Source: Linyphia triangularis (taxonomy: Eukaryota > Arthropoda > Arachnida > Araneae > Linyphiidae). Taken from it: a DNA stretch of 64,000 nt. Of this stretch, positions 55,305 through 64,000 are shown in pieces; the first letter of the stretch is position 1; each line of letters begins with the position of its first letter. The stretch lies in the NCBI GenBank assembly GCA_963978545.1, contig OZ021729.1, positions 93,092,466 to 93,156,465 of the forward strand, given 5' to 3'. The position numbers and the translations under genes were made by a program. The notes under the pieces are model-generated. The model saw only the letters and a list, made by a program, of their open reading frames with translations. It was not told the DNA's origin and searched no databases.

Positions 55305-55654
55305 AACTTATTTCAATGACTGAATCACTATGCATTAGCTCTTTTTAAAAGAAAATTTTCGTTTTAAGAATAATTAATTATACCTTCCTTTCTAAAAGTT
55401 AAGCGCGGAGCGGTAAAAGGCGAAAAAGTACTGGTTTGTTTGACATGAAATGCTGGAAGCTCTATGTTTACTCGTGAAACAAAACGGAGATAAAAAAAAA
55501 TATTGAATTTTCATAAATTATAAGATGACGTCATATTTGCGGCATTAACAAAATGATGTTTAAATTCAAAACGAACAACAAAAACTGACATTAATAGGAA
55601 ATATGAGCACCCCTCACCTACATACAAAGACGTTTGATCATTAGGGTGAATCGA
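55305..55654. other. AT-rich gap
   Basis: No feature supported. Confidence 0.4.
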
Positions 55655-56010
55655 AAAAAAAAAATTATTCAAAATTTCAAATCCTACTTATGGGGAAAAG
55701 ATGTTCTGCGGTATATAGATACATGGAAAAATAATAAAAAAAATTAAATTTTAAGTTCAATACTGTCACAAGGAGGATTAAGTTTAGGTATTTGAGCTTT
55801 TTTATAGCAAAAATTTAAAGTCAATTGAATTTTTTTTCTGAGGAATTTCAAAACCTACTTATACGAAAAAGATGTTCAAAGGTACATTGATTAAGGGAAA
55901 AATAAAATTAAAAAAAAAAAAAAAAATCTTATGTTAAGCTCTTTGCAATGTGGATGAAGTTTTTGTATTTAAGCTTTTTAATGGTAAAAAGTCAAAGTGA
56001 TTTCTGTTTA
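55655..56010. repeat. Tandem duplication, two units of about 180 bp
   Basis: CAAATCCTACTTATGGGGAA/CAAAACCTACTTATACGAAA then AAGATGTTC, and AAGTTTAGGTATTTGAGCTTTT/AAGTTTTTGTATTTAAGCTTTT recur about 180 bp apart. They are diverged. Confidence 0.7.
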
Positions 56011-56224
56011 AGTAAAACAGTAAAATGGTAAATTTTATATTACTATTATTATATATGTTGATATCTACATTATTTAATATATTTCCACTTTTTATTTTAC
56101 AATATCATTAGTATTATATCTATATTGTTTTATTTTTTTTTTAATAAAATTGTCAGACTATACAGTAAGAAGCTATTTTTATAACCCTACCCATACATAA
56201 AATATAATAGGTTATCATCTCGTA
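56011..56224. other. Spacer between two tandem duplications
   Basis: AT-rich. No feature. Confidence 0.35.
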
Positions 56225-56935
56225 AACCTTCAAAGAAGATTTAGTTATTAGTCCTAGATTGTAACTTGTATAAAACCTATAGAAAATTTATAAATCTACA
56301 ACTTTTGTTCAATACATTTTTCTCTACGACTTACTGTTATGAAGATATAATTGAAAAACTCGGCAAAAAACTTAAAAAACAGCATTTTTTACGAAAAAGT
56401 TTTTACTTTGATGCTACGCAACTCTTTACATAATAGCTTTACAAAAACTAATTGCATACAAAAGTTGTAGCAAATTTAGTACTCTACAATTTTCAAATTT
56501 AATATTTGTTTTTAAGATGCATTGCAAAAGGGTTATGATCTAAAAACTAAAAACATTTTTTTTTTTTTTTTTTGGTGACATACGGAAAATACACCAAGCC
56601 GAGTAGCTCCTTTGTTATTAGTCCTAGAAAATAAGTTAAAACATAAAATTATTAGGAAATTTATTGGTCTACAACTTTTATTTACAAAATTTTTCTCTAA
56701 GACCTACCATATAATAAAAAAACTCGACACAAATCTTAAAAAAGTAGCATTTTTAAGAAAAAGTTTTGACTTTGATGCGGCGTAACTATTTACATAATAG
56801 TTCTACAAAAAAAAAATGCATACAAAAGATGTTGAACATTTAATATTCTATAACTTTTAAATATAATTTTTGCTTTATGATGCATTGGCAAAGAGTTATG
56901 ACGTATAAACTGACAAGCGACTCAGTTTTTGGTGC
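56225..56935. repeat. Tandem duplication, two units of about 350 bp
   Basis: Unit 1 (about 56237-56560) and unit 2 (about 56595-56920) share TTATTAGTCCTAGA, ATCTACAACTTTTGTT/GTCTACAACTTTTATT, AAAAAGTTTT-ACTTTGATG, TTTACATAATAG and TGATGCATTG/AGATGCATTG-type text in order. Neither unit has an ORF. The pair lies just left of the Gypsy element. Confidence 0.7.
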
Positions 56936-57028
56936 ACCACTGAGAACGCACAAGGGTTAGGAGGTCGAAAACTTGGTTTTTAAACCACGGGACCTACCTT
57001 TATAAGATATTAAAAAATCAGAACTACA

Positions 57029-57084
57029 TAACCTTTTGCAAGGTAAGACCCCCTTTTCAGTCTCTGTTCCCCGAACTATAATAT
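57029..57084 (+). repeat. 56-bp direct repeat, left of Gypsy copy 1
   Basis: It begins TAACCTTTTGCAAGGTAAGA and ends CCCCGAACTATAATAT at the LTR edge. It recurs at 63334-63389 with two substitutions. Confidence 0.9.
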
Positions 57085-57861
57085 TGTTGCTTGGACGGGT
57101 TCGAAAGATTTGAAGCCAAAGCAGATCAAAACTTGCAGAAATTTATTCCAATATAATTCTTCACAGATTCTCTTACAGCTCCAGAACTTCTCGTTCTAGT
57201 AGCACAATACAGCTCTTTTCATCTCAATAGAGCACAAAACAGCAGTTAAAAACTTGACAACAACTGCTAAATCGGCGCAAAAGACAATGCAATACAGTTC
57301 GCTTTAGAACTCAGTATCAGTAATTCCAGTCAACTAATGGACTCAGCTAACAACTAACTCAGTGACTCAAAATCACTCAACTTACTCAGTGACTCAAAAT
57401 CCAAGAACTCACTGACTAACCCCACTCACGGCCGGGCTTATATAGGGGAGGCTGCGAACCTTCTTGAAACCTCTAGAGGTCGATATTTGGAGAACTTTCC
57501 AGATCGTAGTCGAAAAGTCCTATACATGTACCTGGGGACCAAATGGTCGCCAGGTTTGGCGACATTTGGCGATTTCTCGCCAAATTTGGCGACAAAAATT
57601 AGTCGCCAAAACAATCGCCAACTTGGCTCTATCTCGCCAATTTGGTGAGATTCCCATTACCATAATGTTAAATGCCCTGCCCCTTGAAACTCACTTCCCA
57701 GAGTTACCTCTGTAAAACCCGTTATCAAGCATTGAGATGCTCACTGCAGGGAAGCCGTTTTAACGACGAACTATTGAACTGCCTTATGCGAAATGTACAT
57801 AAATTACTATTTACAAAATTAACACTACGAAATATTTACAAATATACAAAAATTCGTAACA
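57085..57861 (-). repeat. Gypsy copy 1, left (3') LTR, complete
   Basis: 777 bp from TGTTGCTTGG to TTCGTAACA. On the minus strand a TATATAAG box lies at about 57435-57445. A run of TCGCCAA/TTGGCGA words (57545-57650) includes the 16-bp perfect palindrome TCGCCAAATTTGGCGA. ACTCAGTGACTCAAAATC-type short tandem words lie at 57340-57410. Confidence 0.9.
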
Positions 57862-58094
57862 TTGCCCCCCTCCCAAGGACTGCACGTCCCGGGCAGTACA
57901 GTTCCCGGAAAGAAGGCTCACTTTCAATGCAATAGCAAACACTCTGTGTTCATAACTAAACTATAAAACTTACTAATTTAAAGACAGAAACATTACTGAA
58001 TAAATAAATAATTAAATAAACAATAAACTTAAAAATTTATATACACATATGACCATGGTCTTAATAACTATATACACTTTGTACAATAGGGGGA
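57862..58094 (-). other. Gypsy 3' untranslated region with polypurine tract
   Basis: On the minus strand GGGAGGGGGGCAA directly precedes the LTR (57862-57874) and serves as the polypurine tract. CGGGACGTGCAGTC upstream of it is shared with the relic at 45630. Confidence 0.8.
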
Positions 58095-59099
58095 TTACAA
58101 ACTATGGCCATAGTAAGGGGCTAACCTGTCGTAATGAACGACTCTAGGTTTAGAATTTGGTGACTTACGTATTCGGACCACGACATCATTCAGCCGGTTG
58201 AGGACTGAGTAAGGACCATCCCAATGAGACTGAAGTTTGGGAGAAAGTCCTTTTTGTCGTTTCGGGTTCCAGAACCAAACCTTGTCACCTTCGTGGAATT
58301 GATGTCCTGTAACCTTCGTGTCGTATCTTGTCTTCATCTTATCCGTCGCCACGTGGATCCGCTCTCGGGCAAAATTGTGCACAGCTTCAAATCGTGCCTG
58401 AAGATCCTCGACGTACTCCTCTGGCGATGAAGGTGCATCCGGAGAACGGCCAAACAACAGATCACACGGCAGACGAAGGTTACGATCGAAGAGCATCTGG
58501 GATGGGGAATAGCCGGTAGTCTCGTGGATAGCTCTGTGATAGGCCAGAAGAAACAAAGGTAACTTCTGATCCCAGTCCTGTTGGTTTCTTGAAACCATCA
58601 GCGAGAGGTTATTGAGGATGGTTCTGTTAAACCTCTCCACCATGCCATCCGACTGTGGATGTAAAGGCGTCGTCTGTGTTTTGTCTATGCCAAGTAGATC
58701 ACAAAGTCCTTTCATTACAGCAGAGGTAAAATTTCTTCCTTGATCAGAGTGTAACTGTAAAGGCACTCCAAATCTGGAATTCCAGCTCTGAACCATTACC
58801 TCTGCAACAGTGGTAGCCTCCTGATCAGGAATAGGATACCCTTCAGGCCACTTCGTAAAATAATCCATGACAACAAGGATGTATTTGTTGCCGTCAGCAG
58901 ATCGTGGTAGTAGTCCCAAGATGTCAAACGCAATCCGTTCAAAAGGAGCTCCCACGTTGTAACGTTGCAGTTTTCCTGGTCTGCGTTTCTTCGGTCCTTT
59001 CCGGGCTGCACAGGCAGCACATGATCGGCACCACTTCTCCTCGTCAGACCTCGCCCTACTCCAGTAGAACCGCTCTCGAACTCTTTGCAACGTCTTCAT
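58095..59099 (-). CDS. Gypsy integrase
   Basis: This 334-codon frame covers the integrase that inserts the cDNA. It has zinc-finger Cys pair CRSCAACAARKGPKK near residue 27, then FDILG (first Asp), VVMDYFTKWP, HSDQGRNF (second Asp) and DGMVERFNRT (Glu), so the DD-E triad is present. AYHRAIHETTGYSPSQMLF and the GPY/F module (HWDGPYSVLNRL) follow, and it ends VVHYDRLAPYYGHSL. The first Met lies within pol. It was joined to RT upstream, but two TGA stops and a small indel near 59110-59130 now separate them. Of the element's proteins this one is the best preserved. Confidence 0.92.
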   Translation of the reverse strand: MKTLQRVRERFYWSRARSDEEKWCRSCAACAARKGPKKRRPGKLQRYNVGAPFERIAFDILGLLPRSADGNKYILVVMDYFTKWPEGYPIPDQEATTVAEVMVQSWNSRFGVPLQLHSDQGRNFTSAVMKGLCDLLGIDKTQTTPLHPQSDGMVERFNRTILNNLSLMVSRNQQDWDQKLPLFLLAYHRAIHETTGYSPSQMLFDRNLRLPCDLLFGRSPDAPSSPEEYVEDLQARFEAVHNFARERIHVATDKMKTRYDTKVTGHQFHEGDKVWFWNPKRQKGLSPKLQSHWDGPYSVLNRLNDVVVRIRKSPNSKPRVVHYDRLAPYYGHSL

Positions 59100-59302
59100 T
59101 ACTCCGCATGGCCTCCAGTTGGACTACTATGAAGTTCTTTAAGAACGTCTGGGACTCGGGATCTTGGAAGTAATAGTTGTCATCGGGATGTCTTTCCATC
59201 ATCAGATTCGAACTTCCAGTACAGCACGCCGTTTCGAATATGGAGGGAGTCCCAGAGGGCCCAATATTGCTGTGTCGTAGGACTAAAGGTGGAAATGTCC
59301 TG

Positions 59303-60784
59303 TCAAGTAGTTGTCGCATTCGAAGACTCCTTTAAATCGATTAAAGGCTTGAAGTCAGGATCTCCCAATTGGTCTTTTCTGACTTCTCCGTCACTCCACG
59401 GGTCTGGATTCAAAGATGTTGAAGATGTAACCTGGCGTATTACCGGATTGATCAGCCCGTAACTCGCTTCAACTCTGGAACAATATCGGCAGCTCTCTGG
59501 GCAGGGTCTCCTAGACAGGGCATCTGCGTTTCCATGTGATGATCCTTTCCGATGACGAATATCGATGTCATACTCTTGGAGTCTCTCTATCCATCTAGCT
59601 ATCTGACCTTCAGGATTCTTGAAATTTAGAAGCCAGGTCAACGATGCATGATCCGTACGGAGCAGGAATTTCCTACCGTAGACGTAATATCGTCTATAGT
59701 AGGTGCAAAGCCCTAGGAAACTCCTTAATTGATGTACATCTTTGGGACGTCTCCACTCTTTAACCGCCGACACTTTTTCTGGATCTGTGCGTACACCCTC
59801 GGCAGAGATGAAATGTCCGAGGTAGGTCACTTCATGTCGGAATAACTTACATTTGGCCGGACTTAACTTCAAGTTGGCGTCTTTTAATTTCCTCGGCACC
59901 TTCCTAAAATTTTCAAGATGTTCCTCGAAACTTCGCCCCACGATAATGTTGTCATCGAGGTAAACGAGACAGGCTTCGTAGGAAAGACCTCTTAGCACTG
60001 TTTCCATGAGGCGTTCGAATGTTGCTGGAGCATTGCATAATCCAAAAGGCATCACCTTGAACTGCCAAAGTCTTTGCCTGGTTGTGAATGCTGTCTTCTC
60101 TTTGTCATCAGGGTGTATCTCAACTTGCCAATATCCACTCTTTAAGTCTAGTGTCGAAAACCACTTGTTTCCAGAAAGAATGTCCAGAGTGTCATCGATT
60201 CTGGGAAGAGGGTAGCTGTCCTTCGTGATATCGTTCAACCTCCGATAATCGACGCAAAATCTAGTTGAACCATCCTTCTTCCGAACCAGGACGATGGGAG
60301 AGGCCCAAGGGCTGGCTGAAGGTTCAATCACGTCGCTATCTTGCATTTCTTTTAGAAGACTTCCTACCTCTTCCTGTTTAGCAAACGGTAGTCGTCTTGG
60401 GTGTTGCTTGATAGGTGGGTGGTCTCTTGTATCAATTCTATGCTGCGTCAAACTTGTTCGTCCGACATCTGAAGATGTGCGGGAAAAGACATCTTGGAAT
60501 TCTTGGATGACCAGTTGTGCAGCTCTTCTTTCTACGTTGTTTAACGGTGCATTCTGCAGTAGCTCTGATGTAAAGTTCTCTGAAGACACAGTGGCTGGAG
60601 GATTGGTAATTCGATTTATGCAAGTCACTAGAGTACAGGTGGCTAACACTTCACCTTTCTTTATGACTTTCGCTTTATCACTCACATTGGCAACCCTCAC
60701 AGGTATGGCAGTCCTTGAAAGGTCGACGAGAGTTGAAGTTACCAGTACTCCTTTGGGGCTGTTGGGGTTTTCAGGGTATTCCAT
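59303..60784 (-). CDS. Gypsy reverse transcriptase with partly deleted RNase H
   Basis: The frame encodes a linker, then RT: HPRRLPFAKQEEV, ASPWASPIVLVRKKDGS, FCVDYRRLN, WFSTLDLKSGYWQVEI (catalytic Asp), MPFGLCNAPATFERLM, LVYLDDNIIV (YLDD box), and KCKLFRHEVTYLGH. After SFLGLCTYYRRY the text jumps to YVYGRKFLLRTDHASLTWLL near 59686. The front of RNase H with its first catalytic acids, normally about 100 residues, has been deleted in frame. The end RHRKGSSHGNADALSRRP is kept. It is the same frame as protease, separated only by TAA at 60878-60880, so the Met start is internal. It stops at TGA 59303-59305. Confidence 0.9.
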   Translation of the reverse strand: MEYPENPNSPKGVLVTSTLVDLSRTAIPVRVANVSDKAKVIKKGEVLATCTLVTCINRITNPPATVSSENFTSELLQNAPLNNVERRAAQLVIQEFQDVFSRTSSDVGRTSLTQHRIDTRDHPPIKQHPRRLPFAKQEEVGSLLKEMQDSDVIEPSASPWASPIVLVRKKDGSTRFCVDYRRLNDITKDSYPLPRIDDTLDILSGNKWFSTLDLKSGYWQVEIHPDDKEKTAFTTRQRLWQFKVMPFGLCNAPATFERLMETVLRGLSYEACLVYLDDNIIVGRSFEEHLENFRKVPRKLKDANLKLSPAKCKLFRHEVTYLGHFISAEGVRTDPEKVSAVKEWRRPKDVHQLRSFLGLCTYYRRYYVYGRKFLLRTDHASLTWLLNFKNPEGQIARWIERLQEYDIDIRHRKGSSHGNADALSRRPCPESCRYCSRVEASYGLINPVIRQVTSSTSLNPDPWSDGEVRKDQLGDPDFKPLIDLKESSNATTT

Positions 60785-60877
60785 TATGCCATATCGGAAA
60801 CTTTTATCTTCAGCTATGTATCCAGGAAGTAATAATTCTGTTCTTGCGGGTAATGTGATGTCATTTTGAGCTATTAT

Positions 60878-61441
60878 TTAATGTACGGATTTAACTTCAC
60901 TATCTTTGATTCCAAATAACACTATGTCTTCAGAAACTGAATGCAGCTGATTGTTTTTAAAGTCTAAGGAAAAATTATATTTCCTTAAAAAGTCCAGTTC
61001 GAGTATACAAGTGTCCATAATGTCCGCCACATATGCCGTGTGATGATAAGAAGCACTCCCGAACGTGATGTTGATGTTCATTTTTCCATGGATGTTGATT
61101 CTATCGCCGGACATAGTTTGGAGGGTAACGCAGGGCGGCGTCCAGATTAGTCTTCCATCCAGTTGTTGAGCCAAATCTTTCCGGATGATGGTCACATTGG
61201 CTCCAGTATCGATGATCATATTGCAGGGAACTCCATTTACGTGTCCCATGATGAAGAGTCCATTACTGCCGCCACTCATTGCAGAAATTTGTAGAGCTCT
61301 AAGATGGGGATTCTCAACAACTGGCAACCTCCGCCCGCGAGATGGCCAAAATTTAGTTTTCCTCCTCCCTTCTGGGAGCGGTCTTAGCTCCAGTGTCTTG
61401 GCGGGATCGGCAGTTTCTCCGTATGTGGCCCTCGCCTCCAC
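60878..61441 (-). CDS. Gypsy protease region of pol
   Basis: The 187-codon frame carries the aspartic protease: CNMIIDTGANVTIIRK with the DTG catalytic triplet near residue 80, then LQTMSGDRINIHG and CILELDFLRKYNFSLD (the ILExDFLxK flap end). It overlaps the gag end by 89 bp and lies one base forward relative to gag (+1), so gag-pol expression would need a frameshift or the frames have drifted. The frame continues through a TAA (60878-60880) into RT. Confidence 0.88.
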   Translation of the reverse strand: MEARATYGETADPAKTLELRPLPEGRRKTKFWPSRGRRLPVVENPHLRALQISAMSGGSNGLFIMGHVNGVPCNMIIDTGANVTIIRKDLAQQLDGRLIWTPPCVTLQTMSGDRINIHGKMNINITFGSASYHHTAYVADIMDTCILELDFLRKYNFSLDFKNNQLHSVSEDIVLFGIKDSEVKSVH

Positions 61442-62624
61442 AGTTCCAGCACTTCAGGCTCTGCTTCTTTTCCGGAGTATTTCGTCTCAAGTTACTGACT
61501 TGTCTTTGCAATTCATCCAGACGAGCAGCAATTTGTTCTGGCTCCTGTATAGTAGCAGTCCTGATAGGATGGCGTTCTCTACGATTTGCTTGCTGGGCTG
61601 CCTCGTACTTCATGGCATATACTAAAGCACTTTTTAAATCCTTGACATCTGCCATTCGTAGGGCCTTCTGTATCTCTACATCCCTGATGCCATCGACGAA
61701 GTACTGTAGAGACAGGATTTCTCTCGTTTCAGCGGGACAGTCTGAAAAGGCGAGATGGGAGAGCCTTTCAACATCCGTGGCGAGCTCCTGGAGTGTTTCG
61801 GTAGGCTTCTGTTGGCGAGATTTCAACTGCAGCCTGCTGTAGTCTTTCACACATTTTTCGCCAAACCGCAGTTAAAATGCACTTGAGAGTGCGTTGAAGT
61901 CTAAGCGTTGCTCTTCGGAAAGCGTTTGTAGTATATCTGCAGCTTCAGCTCGCAGAGATGCAGCTAACTGACAGGCTTTTGTCACGGAGTCCCATCCGTT
62001 GGCGTTGGCGACAATTGTGAATTGAGTTTTATACACTTGCCAGGAAGATTTTCCATCATAAGTTGAAAGCTTGATTGAAGGTCGGGTGATAATTGGTACA
62101 CATCTCAAATCTTCCGAAATAGTTCTGCTCGACAGTCTCTTCTCTAACATTTGGTCTATCTTTTCTTCTATCTCACCCAAATTTTCTTCTAAATTCTTCT
62201 TTTCCAGACTCTCTATCTTTCTCTCCAAATCATTAAACTTGAATTCTACATTCTCGACTTTCCCTTCTAAACTATTACATTTCTTTTCGAATTTGTCTTC
62301 GATTTGTTTCACGCTTTCTTCCATAGTTGCTAAAAGATGATTCTTTAATTCATCCTGTCCGGCAGAGATTGCAGAAATATTCTTTTGCATTTCCTCTTGG
62401 CCCGCTTTCATTTCTTCCTGCCTAGAGAAAATCTCTTTCTTCATCACTTCTTGCCCTTTGGAGAATTTCTTCTCCGTCTCTTCTTGGCTTTTCTTCATCT
62501 CTTCCTGCCCTTCGGATATTTTCTTCTCCATTTTGTCTTGGCCTTTCTTCATTTCTTGCATGAGAGCAAAAAGCTGTTGAAATTTTTCATCTTGCTCCAC
62601 CATTGCTCTGGTAATCTGCATCAA
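61353..62624 (-). CDS. Gypsy gag with coiled coil, interrupted by TAA
   Basis: Gag builds the particle that packages element RNA. Residues 1-175 are a long Glu/Lys/Gln-rich coiled coil with repeated EEMKK-QE words (KKGQDKMEKK, EGQEEMKKSQE, KAGQEEMQK). The capsid part then begins SIKLSTYDGKSSWQVYKTQF and runs through NGWDSVTKACQLAASLRAEA. An in-frame TAA at 61872-61874 interrupts at SSAF. The same frame resumes LRFGEKC and YSRLQLKSRQQKP and ends with a CCHC knuckle CWNCGGEGHIRRNC and a basic tail. The ATG at 62624 lies right after the primer site and is preceded by no better start. Confidence 0.9.
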
Positions 62625-62642
62625 ATCCCACTTCTGACACCA
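62624..62642 (-). other. Gypsy primer binding site, tRNA-Leu type
   Basis: On the minus strand TGGTGTCAGAAGTGGGATT lies two bases after the 5' LTR. It is complementary to AATCCCACTTCTGACACCA, the 3' end of an arthropod tRNA-Leu as I recall it, including CCA. Confidence 0.8.
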
Positions 62643-62644
62643 GT

Positions 62645-63330
62645 TGTTGCGTTGGTGGGTTCGAAAGATTTGAAGCCAAAGCAGATCAAAATTTGCAGAA
62701 ATTTATTCCAATATAATTCTTCACAGATTCTCTTACAGCTCCAGAACTTCTCGTTCTAGTAGACACAATACAGCTCTTTTCACCTCAATAGAGCACAAAA
62801 CAGCAGTTAAAAACTTGACAACAACTGCTAAATCGGCGCAAAAGACAATGCAATACAGTTCGCTTTAGAACTCAGTATCAGTAATTCCAGTCAACTAATG
62901 GACTCAGCTAACAACTAACTCAGTGACTCAAAATCACTCAACTAACTCAGTGACTCAAAATCCAAGAACTCACTGACTAACCCCACTCACGGCCGGGCTT
63001 ATATAGGGGAGGCTGCGAACCTTCTTGAAACCTCTAGAGGTCGATATTTGGAGAACTTTCCAGATCGTAGTCGAAAAGTCCTATACATGTACCTGGGGAC
63101 CAAAAATGTCGCCAAATGGTCGCCAAGTTTGGCAACATTTGGCGATTTCTCGCCAAATTTGGCGACAAAAATTAGTCGACAAAACCTTCGCCAACTTGGC
63201 TCTATCTCGCCAATTTGGCGAGATTCCCATTACCATAATGTTAAATGCCCTGCCCCTTGAAACTCGCTTCCCAGAGTTACCTCTGTAAAACCCGTTATCA
63301 AGCATTGAGATGCTCACTGCAGGGAAGCCG
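62645..63330 (-). repeat. Gypsy copy 1, right (5') LTR, outer end missing
   Basis: It matches 57085 to about 57755 of the left LTR, then stops at GCAGGGAAGCCG, lacking the last 105 bp or so (from ACGAACTATTG to TTCGTAACA). It holds a slightly longer TCGCCAA/TTGGCGA cluster (63108-63230) than the left LTR. Confidence 0.9.
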
Positions 63331-63333
63331 ATT

Positions 63334-63389
63334 TAACCTTTTGCAAGGTAAGACCTCCTTTTCAGTCTCTATTCCCCGAACTATAATAT
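63334..63389 (+). repeat. 56-bp direct repeat, right of Gypsy copy 1
   Basis: Copy of 57029-57084 with a C/T and a G/A difference. It begins four bases after the broken right LTR. Confidence 0.9.
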
Positions 63390-63824
63390 GAAATGTGTTT
63401 TTTTAACTTGAAATAATTTTGTGTGTACCTTTGAGTTTCTTTTCCCTTCTCTTCTGTCTGTCCGGAATGAGGGAATCTGAGGAAACACAAATAATCAAAC
63501 TTAAAAAATCGGAAAGAGTTGAATTAAGTTATTGAGAATTAGATATTACAGAACTAGATAGACAGAACATAAGTCATTGTTGAAGTAAAATTATTCGCGT
63601 GGGCTGCTTCTTTCATGCCTATATTCATTTTCACAAATATTATAATTTTTGCCATAAAACAACATTTCATATTCTATGTAATAAAAGACACCATATGAAT
63701 TTGGTACCTGTAAGACAATGCTAAACCAGTTTGAGCATTCTATTACAATAGATTGGTTTCATATGTATTAGTTTTGTCACACCCTATAATTCACTCATTT
63801 TTATTATAAACTAGCTGAATACAC
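63390..63824. other. AT-rich gap
   Basis: No gene or repeat is recognised. Confidence 0.4.
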
Positions 63825-64000
63825 GTGCTTCGCTACGAAATTTTAACATGCGCAATATTTTAACTATTTTAGCAATATTTTGGGGACTCTGTGAGGCGTC
63901 GCCTTGCTGAAATCTGTCATTCGTGTATAGGTCCCAGTTTTTGGTGCTTCGTTCGCAGGAAGGTTCATCGCTAAGCAAAATCGAGCTCGCTTCGCTCGCT
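63825..64000. repeat. CGTGCTTCGCTACG-type dispersed repeat, cut by the window end
   Basis: CACGTGCTTCGCTACGAAAT then TTTTAACATGCGCAATATTT, GTGTATAGGTCCCAGTTTTT and CTCGCTTCGCTCGCT follow the same order as 46030-46200. It is probably a second copy of the same element in the same orientation. Confidence 0.7.

Larger units (their letters stand above)
57085..63330 (-). mobile_element. Gypsy LTR retrotransposon copy 1, nearly full length
   Basis: It has a left LTR (57085-57861), polypurine tract, integrase, RNase H, RT, protease, gag, a tRNA(Leu)-type primer site, and a right LTR whose outer part is missing (62645-63330). The gene order gag-PR-RT-RH-IN is that of Ty3/Gypsy, and no envelope gene is present. 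Gag has one stop and pol at least three, and part of RNase H is deleted, so it is not autonomous. Direct repeats of 56 bp, not the usual 4-6 bp, flank it. Confidence 0.93.

Noticed and set aside
60294..60869. 191-codon plus-strand ORF inside Gypsy pol
   Set aside because: It is the antisense shadow of the RT region, which has clear catalytic motifs on the minus strand.
57085..63330. Endogenous retrovirus with an envelope gene
   Set aside because: Only non-coding sequence and the polypurine tract lie between integrase and the 3' LTR; there is no env-like ORF.

Overview
The window is 64 kb of AT-rich, intron-containing, transposon-dense eukaryotic DNA. The element mix fits an arthropod: a Copia element primed by an initiator-tRNA(Met) anticodon fragment, a Gypsy element with a tRNA(Leu)-type primer site, R1/Jockey-like and RTE-like LINE remains, tRNA-derived SINEs, and hAT, piggyBac-like, Tigger-like and long-inverted-repeat DNA elements. 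An arachnid such as a spider is my best guess, but no marker in the window proves it. There are no operons, CRISPR arrays, rRNA genes or convincing tRNA genes.

Only one host gene is supported: the last three coding exons of a plus-strand gene (9202-9417, 22996-23105, 26818-27606). They have canonical splice sites and compatible phases, and together give a Ser/Thr/Pro-rich C-terminal tail of about 370 residues that I do not recognise. Its first intron in view is 13.6 kb and consists largely of nested mobile DNA. A hAT-like element (9432-17191) sits 14 bp past the splice donor. It carries a degenerate 33-bp-period repeat array, and a young Copia element (10689-16462) has inserted into that array.

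Left of the gene (1-9.2 kb) are a BED-finger pseudogene, a degenerate R1-like LINE, a TATA-type promoter or LTR relic, the largest copy of the 33-bp-period repeat (4.94-5.94 kb) and a 21-bp minisatellite. Between and after the exons (17-38 kb) are SINEs, MITEs with clear terminal inverted repeats (TIRs) and target-site duplications (TSDs), solo LTRs, and a dispersed repeat (called R1rep here) found in four places.

From 38 kb to the end the DNA is almost all mobile. It holds an internally deleted Gypsy copy with a hAT MITE inside it (38291-41813), and a 3.0-kb element with about 435-bp TIRs around a decayed gene for a PIN-like/Cys-rich protein (41847-44808). These are followed by a second Gypsy-family relic, a 132-bp satellite array, a 6.1-kb region bounded by inverted homologous ends, local tandem duplications, and a nearly complete Gypsy element (57085-63330) flanked by unexpected 56-bp direct repeats.

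The mobile genes are independent parasites and do not form a pathway. All the protein-coding elements are visibly broken by stops, frameshifts or deletions, although the Copia LTRs are about 98% identical, so that insertion is recent.
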